Source of the DNA: Pedosphaera sp.
Lineage (GTDB): Bacteria; Verrucomicrobiota; Verrucomicrobiia; Limisphaerales; SXQI01
Reading direction: 5' to 3'
Length of the DNA: 64,000 nucleotides
NCBI GenBank assembly: GCA_025359965.1
Contig: JANYDC010000068.1
Location: forward strand, 1 to 64,000
The position numbers and the translations under genes are program-made. Shown here in pieces: positions 28,950 through 37,400 of this stretch; within the stretch, counting starts at the first letter, position 1; each line of letters opens with the position of its first letter. Below the pieces are notes generated by a model. It was not told the DNA's origin. It searched no databases and was given only the letters and a program-made list of their open reading frames with translations.

Positions 28950-29734
28950 ACCTGCTTTTCATCGGAGACATCGTGGGCGAACCCGGCCGGCGCGCCGTGA
29001 GCAGTTTGCTGCCCAAGCTCAGGGCCTCGCTCAACGTTGACGTAGTTATTGCCAACGGAGAAAACTCCGCCGGCGGCTCGGGAATTACACCCCAAACCGC
29101 CGCTGACATCTATAGCGCGGGCGTCGACATCATCACCTGTGGAGATCACCTCTGGGATCAAAAAGAAGTCATCCAACTGCTGGACGGCGAGACCCGCTTC
29201 GTGCGCCCCGTCAACTATCCTCCGGGCACGCCTGGACAAGGCAGCACCGTGTTCACGCGCGAGGGTCATCCGGCCGTCGGCGTGATTAATGTCCAAGGCC
29301 GCACCTTCATGCAGCCGCCCTTGGAAAACCCGTTTCTCGCTGTGCAACGCGAGGTTTCGCGCCTGCGCCAAATCACCCCCATCATCTTTGTCGACATCCA
29401 CGCCGAGGCCACTTCCGAAAAAATTGCCATGGGTCGACTTCTAGACGGACGGGTCAGTGCGGTGGTGGGGACTCATACCCACGTCCAAACAGCGGACGAG
29501 CAAATTTTCCCGGAAGGCACCGCCTACCTGACCGATGCCGGCTTCACCGGCCCGCACGACAGCGTGCTGGGTCGCGAGATCGACCCCGTCATTAAACGCT
29601 TCCTCACCAGCACTCCCCAACGCTTCGGTGTCGCCACCGGACGTGTGCTCCTGCAAGGCGCGCTCATCGAGATCGACGAGAACAGCGGCCGTGCCAAATC
29701 CATCCGCCGCATCTCCGAACCCTTCGTGAGATAA
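28946..29734 (+). CDS. YmdB-like metallophosphoesterase (TIGR00282 family)
   Basis: 262 residues, family-typical length. Metal-binding motifs in order are [13 protein letters not shown] (Asp near residue 8), [10 protein letters not shown] (Asn/Glu), [22 protein letters not shown] (His) and [14 protein letters not shown] (His pair). Relatives are 2',3'-cyclic-nucleotide phosphodiesterases; Bacillus YmdB influences RNA levels and biofilm/sporulation choices. Translation starts at a GTG that overlaps the gcvP stop, so the two are coupled although no metabolic link is obvious. Confidence 0.9.
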   Translation: MNLLFIGDIVGEPGRRAVSSLLPKLRASLNVDVVIANGENSAGGSGITPQTAADIYSAGVDIITCGDHLWDQKEVIQLLDGETRFVRPVNYPPGTPGQGSTVFTREGHPAVGVINVQGRTFMQPPLENPFLAVQREVSRLRQITPIIFVDIHAEATSEKIAMGRLLDGRVSAVVGTHTHVQTADEQIFPEGTAYLTDAGFTGPHDSVLGREIDPVIKRFLTSTPQRFGVATGRVLLQGALIEIDENSGRAKSIRRISEPFVR

Positions 29735-29738
29735 AAAA

Positions 29739-29763
29739 AGCCGATCCACTAAAGGACCGGCTT
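29739..29763 (-). terminator. aroF intrinsic terminator
   Basis: On the minus strand AAGCCGGTCC and GGATCGGCTT form a 10-base-pair stem with one G-U pair, followed by seven U residues in total. It lies 24 bases past the aroF stop. On the plus strand the stem has a mismatch and no U-tract, so it serves aroF more than the converging ymdB-like gene. Confidence 0.8.
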
Positions 29764-29786
29764 AGGTACGAATGTTTCAAGTCAAA

Positions 29787-30800
29787 TTACTCGCGGCCCG
29801 CCGCAGCAATGAAAGGCTTGAGTTCCTCCATCAGCTTTGCAAAACCTTCCAAAGAGAGCTGTTGGGCAGCATCACTCAAAGCCTCGGCGGGGTTCGGATG
29901 AACTTCGATGATCAGAGCATCAGCTCCCATGGCCACAGCACCTTTGCACATGGCTACCACTAGATCCGCGCGTCCAGCGCCCTGGCTGGGATCAATAACG
30001 ATGGGGCAGTGCGATTCCTTCTTGATGATGGGAATCGTGCTCAAGTCGAGCGTGTTGCGGGTGTATGTCTCAAAGGTGCGAATGCCGCGCTCGCAGAACA
30101 TCAAGTTTGCGTTCTCATTGGCAAGAACGTACTCACCAGCCAGCAGCCATTCATCGATTCTCATGGAGAGACCGCGCTTGAGCATCACCGGCTTGCCGGT
30201 TTTGGCGGCGGCGATCAGGAGTTGGAAATTCTGGGCGTTGCGCGCGCCGATCTGCAAAATGTCCGCATATTCCGCAACCATTTCGGCCTGCTGTTCGCTG
30301 AGAAGCTCGGTGATGATGGCGAGGCCGGTTTCCTTGCGGGCCTTGGCCAGCAGCTTCAATCCTTTTTCGCCAAGACCTTGGAATTCGTAGGGGGAAGTGC
30401 GGGGTTTGAAAGCACCGCCCCGCAGAATGGTGGCGCCGGCTTTCTTCACGGCATGTGCAGTGGTGAGAAGCTGTTTCTCGCTCTCGACGGAACAGGGACC
30501 GGCCATGATCTGGACCTTCTTGCCGCCGATGATGTTTCCCCGCACATCGATCGTGGAATTGCCCTTGTGGGCCTCGCGGCTGACCAGTTTATAACGTTTT
30601 TGCACAGGCATGACACTTTCAACGCCGGGCATTACCGTGAGTGCCTCGAGCGTGTTGTGGGTGCGCTCGTCGCCAATGGCACCAACCACTGTCCGCTCGA
30701 CACCCCGCATCACATGCGGGCGGTATCCCAGTTTCTTGATTTCCTTCAGAACAAGGGCTTCTTCTTTCCGGCTAATGCCGGGCTTCAGGACTATGATCAT
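29787..30800 (-). CDS. aroF: 3-deoxy-7-phosphoheptulonate (DAHP) synthase
   Basis: 337 residues, of the type with a fused N-terminal regulatory domain (TIGR01361 class, as in Thermotoga). Residues 1-65 form a ferredoxin-like/ACT-like domain (MIIVLKPGISRKEEALVLK) associated with feedback inhibition by aromatic amino acids. The barrel follows with MAGPCSVESEKQL, LRGGAFKPRTSPYEFQGLG, ITELLSEQQ, QIGARNAQNFQLL, PVMLKRGLSMRIDEWLLAGEY, PIVIDPSQGAGR and ALIIEVHPNPAEALSDAAQQL. It condenses phosphoenolpyruvate and erythrose 4-phosphate, the first step of the shikimate pathway. The leader shows transcription attenuation by an aromatic-rich peptide, so control is probably at both enzyme and RNA level. 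Confidence 0.96.
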   Translation of the reverse strand: MIIVLKPGISRKEEALVLKEIKKLGYRPHVMRGVERTVVGAIGDERTHNTLEALTVMPGVESVMPVQKRYKLVSREAHKGNSTIDVRGNIIGGKKVQIMAGPCSVESEKQLLTTAHAVKKAGATILRGGAFKPRTSPYEFQGLGEKGLKLLAKARKETGLAIITELLSEQQAEMVAEYADILQIGARNAQNFQLLIAAAKTGKPVMLKRGLSMRIDEWLLAGEYVLANENANLMFCERGIRTFETYTRNTLDLSTIPIIKKESHCPIVIDPSQGAGRADLVVAMCKGAVAMGADALIIEVHPNPAEALSDAAQQLSLEGFAKLMEELKPFIAAAGRE

Positions 30801-30833
30801 ACTTTGGTTGGCAGTGGCGTCTGACGGCTCAAT

Positions 30834-30860
30834 AAAAAAACCGCAGGCGTCGACCTGCGG
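30834..30860 (-). terminator. Attenuator terminator in the aroF leader
   Basis: On the minus strand CCGCAGG (30860-30854), loop TCGACG and CCTGCGG (30847-30841) form a perfect seven-base-pair stem followed by seven T residues (30840-30834). It lies 33 bases before the aroF ATG and after the leader-peptide stop, so it would prevent aroF transcription unless disrupted. Its 5' arm is also complementary to a segment inside the leader ORF. Confidence 0.88.
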
Positions 30861-30901
30861 TATTTTGGGTTACTTCCAATTCAGACACGCCCAAACCGCA
30901 G
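30855..30901 (-). promoter_or_regulatory. Antiterminator helix of the aroF leader
   Basis: On the minus strand CTGCGG (30901-30896) can pair with CCGCAG (30860-30855), and the adjacent TTTGGG (30895-30890) with CCCAAA (30869-30864). That gives two six-base-pair helices separated only by a three-base AUA bulge. This structure uses the 5' arm of the terminator, so the two folds are mutually exclusive. The upstream arms lie within leader codons that a terminating ribosome would cover. Confidence 0.8.
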
Positions 30902-30964
30902 CGATGGGGAGGTAAAAAAATACCCCCACGCAAACTCGCCGCTAAATCGGGCATAGGTCATCAT
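30881..30964 (-). CDS. Aromatic-rich leader peptide controlling aroF
   Basis: A 27-codon ORF (start ATG-ATG at 30964/30961, TGA at 30883-30881). Eight of 27 residues are aromatic: Tyr4, Phe7, Phe11, Trp13, Tyr15, Phe16, Phe17 and Phe24. The core W-G-Y-F-F is encoded at 30928-30914. The size, the position between a promoter and an attenuator-type terminator, and the amino-acid content matching the product pathway are those of attenuation leader peptides such as those of trp and pheA. Ribosome stalling on the Trp/Tyr/Phe codons would leave the antiterminator arm at 30901-30890 free. No Shine-Dalgarno site is seen close to the ATG. If the promoter below is right, the message is nearly leaderless. 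Confidence 0.82.
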   Translation of the reverse strand: MMTYARFSGEFAWGYFFTSPSLRFGRV

Positions 30965-30973
30965 GTGAGGTCG

Positions 30974-31001
30974 AAAATACCAGAGCATGCCTCTCAGTCA
31001 A
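30974..31001 (-). promoter_or_regulatory. Candidate aroF leader promoter
   Basis: On the minus strand TTGACT (31001-30996) and TATTTT (30979-30974) are 16 bases apart. The start site would fall near 30967, only a few bases before the leader-peptide ATG. An upstream start or readthrough from the small gene at 31027 is also possible. Confidence 0.5.
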
Positions 31002-31026
31002 TCCTTCAGTTTTGCCGGAAACGAAA

Positions 31027-31371
31027 TCAGACGCACTTAAGCGCGGCCGCAACAGCTTTATTTTTCACCCGTATCATTTTCTTGGCTGAGATGCGAATGC
31101 CAAACGTGCCTCGAATCCAACCCTTCTCGCGAACATTTCTTCCATAGAACCGGTTTAATTCACTCCGAAAAAACTCGGCGTCAGTCAGAGTGGAAATTTC
31201 CCGGATAAAATCCAAATCCTCACGAAACAAAGCGCGGCGGTGGTTGTAAAGCCAGGAGGCAAAGGGTCTTGCGTACCATTCGAGGGTGCGTCGGAAAACA
31301 AATCCCTCATAGGCTTCAGGTTGAAGCCCATAGTATTTGCAGATCATGACTTTAAGCGTGTGTGGCCACAT
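31027..31371 (-). CDS. Small basic protein of unknown function
   Basis: 114 residues from ATG 31371; ATG 31347 (MICKYYGLQ) is a possible shorter start. I do not recognise the family. The sequence is rich in aromatic and basic residues (YEGFVFRRTLEWYARPF, WLYNHRRALFREDLDFI, NRFYGRNVREKGWIRGTFGIRISAKKMIRVK), with no signal peptide or membrane segment. The C-terminal third is strongly basic, so RNA or DNA contact is conceivable but unproven. It sits between the terminator of the giant gene and the aroF leader on the same strand, and coding looks genuine because no competing frame has such regular composition. Confidence 0.5.
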   Translation of the reverse strand: MWPHTLKVMICKYYGLQPEAYEGFVFRRTLEWYARPFASWLYNHRRALFREDLDFIREISTLTDAEFFRSELNRFYGRNVREKGWIRGTFGIRISAKKMIRVKNKAVAAALKCV

Positions 31372-31420
31372 CCGTTGCGAGCTTTATGAACGCGATCAAG
31401 CCAAATGGCAAGGCGCAGAA

Positions 31421-31455
31421 ATGGGGAAGCCTTAACTTAAACAAGGCCTCCCCAT
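31421..31455 (-). terminator. Hairpin terminator after the 2,714-residue protein gene
   Basis: A 13-base inverted repeat, ATGGGGAAGCCTT (31421-31433) and AAGGCCTCCCCAT (31443-31455), has one position that pairs as G-U on the minus strand, with a nine-base loop. The minus-strand 3' flank is TTCTG after the stem, so the U-tract is short. It lies 18 bases past the stop codon. Confidence 0.6.
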
Positions 31456-31472
31456 TCAAGTGAAATAATTAA

Positions 31473-34400
31473 TTACGGCCTCGAACGCTTAATGCGATAA
31501 AACTGGACCGTACTGGCACTCGGCAATGGAACAGAAATAACATTACCAGTGCCAACAATGGTCGCAGTTGCAGCAGTCCAATCCGCCATGTCAGCGGACA
31601 CCTCGACCAAGTACGAGATGCCCAATTGACTCTCGAAACTAAGCGCAAAGCCATTCGCAGAGGGCGAAAGAGCAAGAATCCGGGGCTGCACAGGCATGTT
31701 GCCATTGATCCGCGCGATACCCCATCGCGGCTGGAGATCTGCGGTGCTGAATGCGCCTGCAATCAACACATTTCCGTCAGCGGGCTGATAGAGAACTGCA
31801 TAGACGGTGCCGTTGGCGCCATCGCCGGTCTTGAATGTCGTATCCAAGGAGCCGTCAGCGTTAAGCCTTGCAATCCTGTTTCGTTGCACGCCATCCACCG
31901 TGGTGAAGTCGCCACCGATCAGGATCTTTTGATCATCCTGCAAGTCAATGCTGTAAACGACGCTGTTGGGGCTGCCGTTAGTGAATGTCGCATCCAAGGA
32001 GCCATTTGGCATAAGGCGCGCAATGCGGCTGCGTGGCTGGCCGTCAAACTGGGTGAAGTCACCCACGACCATAATGTACTCGTTCTGGAGAACGTAAACA
32101 TCGTAAATGGTGCCGTTAGCTCCAGCTCCGGGCATGAAGCTGGAATCACGTTCACCTGTATTCTTTAAGCGCGCGATGCCAGGACTGCTAACTCCGTTGA
32201 CAGTAGTAAAGGCACCAACGACCAGAATGTTGGTGCCGTGCAGCACGTTGATGGAGTATACGTTGTTGTCAACATTTGCAGTAAACGCAGTGTCAACGGT
32301 TCCGTCATGGTTCAAGCGAGCCAAGTGGTCGCGATTTGCGGCACTGGTCTTGTCAAAGAATCCTCCGATCAAGACTTTGTTGCTGAACTCTTCCCAAGCC
32401 ACGGCGGAGACCTGACCGTTGAGACCGAGCGGCAAGTCAAAACCCATGTCGAGAGAGCCATCCATATTGAAGCGTGCAACCCGGTTCTTCAGTTGGTTAT
32501 TCACGTTATTGAAGGAACCAGCAGCTAAAAAGTCTCCGCCGTCAAGAGTAGCAATGGCCCGAACACCTTTATCAGGACCGATTCCTGGGTTGAATGATGC
32601 TACCACGGAACCATCGGAATTGATTTGAGCCAACCGAGTCAGATTGGAGCCGTTGTATGAGGTGAAATCACCACCGATTAGGTAACCGCCGTTGGCCATG
32701 CGAACCACAGCCCTAACTGCCGCATTGGTACCGTTAGCCATGGCACCAGGAGCAAACAATGAGTTCGTGGGATTAAAGGAAGGGTCAAGACTTCCAGCGC
32801 CCAAATCGTTGTCAACAATGGTCAACACCACTGTAGTGGGGTCATCAAGGATTGCGCCCCCGCGAACATTTCGCAGGCCCACCAAGACCGTTTCATTCCC
32901 TTCGACAGCAGTGTCGTCATTGATGGGAACAGCAAAGGATTTAGAAACTTCGCCATCAGCAAAGGTGAGGATTCCCACCACATCCCGATAATCACCCGCA
33001 GCACCCGCAGTGGCGGTTCCAGCGGTGGTAAAATAATCCACGGAAATTACACCTGTGGTGCCGCCTTTGCGGGTGACGGTTATGGTGGCTTCGCCCTGAC
33101 TTTCACCCACTTTGAAACTCGCTTCGCTGAAACCCAGATGCCCCGGCGAGAAATCGTTATCCACAATAATCACCTTGGACTGAGCAATTCCGAGCCTTAA
33201 CCCGCTATTGCCTCCGTCTATGCCATTGGTGGTTAAAGTGATTCCGAAATCATGGTCGCCCTGTACCAATAGGTTATCAATAATACCGATACCAAAGGTC
33301 TGGCTGACCTGACCTGCGGCAAAGGTGATCGTATTAGTGGTCGGCTGAAAATCAATGCCGGACTTTGCAGAGTTGGTCAGTTCAACCGTCTTGAAAACTA
33401 CACTCTCGGTTCGGAGAGTTGAACCGGTACGGACAACGGTAATGAAAACTGAACCTCCCGGGATGCCTTCATTCACAAGATACTCAGCCTGAGAGAAGGA
33501 AACCTGACTGTCGTCGCTCTGAATGTTGATGACCGCAGTCGGTTGAAAGCCCAGAGTTCCGGGGGAAACCACATTGGTCAGTTGAAGCAAAACGGTCTCC
33601 ACCGATTCCAGAAGGTTGTCGTTGATGATACGAACCACGAAATTAGTGGCTACCTCCCCTTCAGGGAATACGAGAACATTGCTGGGTGAAGCTGGATCCA
33701 AAGGAACGTAATCCAGATTGGCTGTCGCGGATCCGTCCCTAGTGCCGATGCTTACCTTCAATTCACCAGTAGTACCACCCGTTCGCACCACTGTGATGAG
33801 CGTGTTCGTCGAGGATTCGCTACCATTAAACTGGGCTTTGGAGAATTGCACGCTTCCGGAACCATCCAAGGAACCACCAAAAACACGAGCAATGCGTGTT
33901 TTGGGAACGCCATTGTATTCCGTGAAACCGCCGCTGAACACAATCTTTCGATCGGGTTGAATCAAAAGGGAGGAAACGGTTCCATTCGGACCAAAGCCAA
34001 AATTAATGGTAGGATCAACCGAACCATCAGCGCGAAGGCGGGTGAGTTGATTGCGAGTCACACCATTAAAGCGGTGAAAGTCACCGCCCACCACAATTCG
34101 ACTATCAATCTGAACTGCGATGGCGTTTACAGGACCATCCGCGCCCCAGACGACTCTAGAGTCAGTCAAGCCGACGGAAGGATTAAACGTAGGATCCAAA
34201 TTGCCGTTGGAGTCCAAGCGCAGGATACGTCCAACCTTGGCACCGTTGAAATCGGTGAACAATCCGCCCACCAGAATCATACCATCGCTTTGGATGGCGA
34301 TGGAACGAACCGAGCCGCCGAAACCAGTACCAGAATTAAAATTAGTGGCTCCGAAAGCGGTATCAGTGGTGCCATCTGAGTTCAGACGAACAAGCCTGAA

Positions 34401-37400
34401 TTGACTACTGCCATCAAAAGTGGTGAAATCTCCACCTGCAATAATTTTCCCGTCAGATTGGATGGCGGTGGCGTACACAGTACCGTTAGCTCCCGTACCC
34501 ACATCAAAGGAAGCATCGATGACTCCATTAGTCTGCAGCCGGACCAGTCCACTTCGTTGAAATCCATTGAAAGTGCTAAAACCACCACCTAAGACAACCT
34601 TTTGGTCGGGCTGTACGGTGACGGAGTAGATAGGGTTATCAGCACCTGACCCAGGGTTGAAACTGACATCAACAGAGCCGTCAAGATTAAGGCGAGCGAC
34701 ATAATTACGATTGGTGCCGGCCACATTAGTGAACAGACCAGAAATCACGATACGTTCATCGAGGGTTAAAGCCATTGACCGAATCGCGCCCCCAGAGACG
34801 CCGCTACCTATATCAAAAATAGGATCCAGCGTGCCGTCATCGATAAGCCGAGCCAAGCCTGTGCGGACGACATTGTTGACGTAACGGAAATCGCCTGCCG
34901 CAACAACAGACCCATCCGCCTGCAAGAGAGTTGAGTAAACAAAATCATCAACGCCGTTGGCAGTAAAGGTGGGGTCAAGCGAGCCGGCTGGCTCGCGCAA
35001 CAACTCGTTGTCAATAATAGTCAAAACGGACGATGGAACCAGTATGGTTCCAGGAGCCGCACGACTCAACAGGAGTGAAATAGTACGATCACCGTCCGCA
35101 GCATTATTGTCGATAATGGGGATATCGAAGCTCCTGCTCACTTCACCCGCCGCAAACAGCAGGTTGGTGGCGACCGCAGTAAAATCAATACCGTTAATCG
35201 CGGTCAGGTTGGTGACCGTGACATTCACCGAATTAGCACCCGCCTGACCGCCAATGCGAAGGACGGTAACGCGTATTTTCCCAGCATTTTCGTCGATGGC
35301 GTAGTTGCTTTGACTGAACTTGAAGGAGCCGGGAGTGTCGTCATTGAGTATGCGTACACTGACAATGGTGCGGCTACCCAAGGCGTTGTTATTAGCGTTA
35401 TTGTCAATGAAGGCATTGGTTAGCTGAAGCTGGAAAGTCCTGTCTGGATCCACGACAAGGTTATTAATCAGCGGAACGGTGAGAGTGCGTGAGGTGATAT
35501 CACCAGCAGCCCAAGCAAGTGTGCCGGAAATAGGCAAGTAATCACGACCAGCCAGAGCAGAACCATCAACAGTGGCGTAATCAACACGCAAATCACCCAA
35601 CACGCCGCCTGTGCGTTCTACGACAATAGTTGCGAACTGAGCGGACTCGGAGTTTGTGTAGGTAGATCGCTGAAAAGAGATGCGACCGGGCAAGAAATCA
35701 TTGTCCAGAATCGTCAAAAGCGCCTGAGCACGGGTTGGATTGATCCTAAGTGATTGGGGTGTATTGGTAGGGAACCCTGTGGGGTTCACCAAGAACAAGT
35801 TAATTGTCTCATCAAGCTCAGCCTTGGTATCATCGTTGATACGAACGTTGAAGGATTTTTGAACAACGCCAGGACCAAAAGTTAAAGTCCCGGTAGCTTT
35901 GTCGTAATCGCCGCCAACGTTAGCCTTGCCCTGCGTGGCGGTGCCGTCTTTGGTGGAATAATCAACCGCGACGGTCCCAGAACTGCCGCCCTCGCGCACC
36001 ACGGTAATAATGGCATTAAGGCCATCCTCCTTCACGGTGTATTCGGTTGAAGCGAATGCGAGAGTGCCGAAATCAAAATCGTTGTCCGCAATGGTCAGCG
36101 TGGCAGTGGAACGACCCAGAGCAAAACCAACTGGAATGGGTTCACCTCCAAGAGTGAGAGAACCTTGAGCAGAGAAAAGTACCAGATTAACAGATTCATC
36201 GCCCTCATGAATCAAATCGTCGGTGATTTTGACGTTAAAATTATTGGCGGAAGTTTTTTGGTTAAAGGGACCAGACCTGAGTGGTCCATTAAACTCCTGA
36301 TTCCCGGTAAACACTTCGTCGTTACTTGGGCCGGAAAGCGCATCACTAACTTGTCGGGTTCCGTTTTCTTTTCCTGTATAGGTCGACGGATACGCAGCTG
36401 AGGAAAGCAATTGTGTGAAATCGAGCCCTTCAGTTGCCGACCCGGGTCCGCTCGGGGAAGCCACCGTAGCAATACCCACTGCAGCTGCCGCAAGACTGCC
36501 ATTTTCGCGCCGGAGCGTGACAAAAGTAGTGCCAGCGTCCTCATCCGCGAAGTACTGATCTCGGTCAAAGCTCAAATTACCTGGTCCCGGCGTCTGTCCA
36601 CCGATAACGCGCGCGATGTATGACTGAGACAAGACATCATCCCGATTAGTGCCGCCACCGACCCGGCGGAAGCGTCCGCCTATGTAGAAATAATCCAGAG
36701 TAATGTCGTTCGACACCGAATTGGTGAAAATGTTTAAGGAAGCGGTTTGGCGAACAAAATTGGTTCCGACGAAATTAATATTTGTCCGATAATGTGTAAT
36801 GGAACGGACGAAGTTCTCTTGTGAGTTAATATTATCCGTGCTGAGGCGATTGGGGAGACCGGCAAATTGATTATAAGCGGTATCCATGAATGAGGTATCC
36901 AAGGATCCATCATAATTCAGACGCGCCATTCCCAAACGGCGATTGCCGTTAAAAGAGGTAAAAAGACCGCCAAGGACTGGCTTGCCATCAGGTTGAATCG
37001 CGATGGAATAAACAGTCTTATCAAAACCTGAGCCAGGGGAGAAAGCCGTATTCAATGAACCATTCGCATTGAGTTTGGCAATTCCATTGCGGCTGCGGAA
37101 GTCGACCGTGGTGAAGTCGCCCGCGATGATGATCGAGTCCCCTTGAAGGGCCACACTGTAGACTATGCCATCAACGCCAGTGCCAGGGTTGAAGGTTGGA
37201 TCAACCACGCCATTAAGGTTTAATCGAGCCACGCCGCTCCGGTTGGCTCCAGCAAACTCGGTAAACTGACCGCCGACGACTGGCCTCGAATCGCCGGGCG
37301 TCAAAGCAATGGAATATACGGAACCATTAAAGCCCTGACCCGGATCAAAACTGGTGTCCAAAAGACCCGAAGGAAGCAAACGGGCTATGCCAGCACGGTT

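Noticed and set aside
23260-29734. Plus-strand block as a horizontally acquired island
   Set aside because: The block is more C-rich on its coding strand than the giant-gene region, but it holds housekeeping genes such as gcvP and no mobile-element genes, attachment repeats or tRNA; codon bias is the simpler explanation.
30801-31026. T-box or protein-binding riboswitch upstream of aroF
   Set aside because: No T-box sequence or specifier-loop architecture is present; the leader ORF and competing helices explain the region better.
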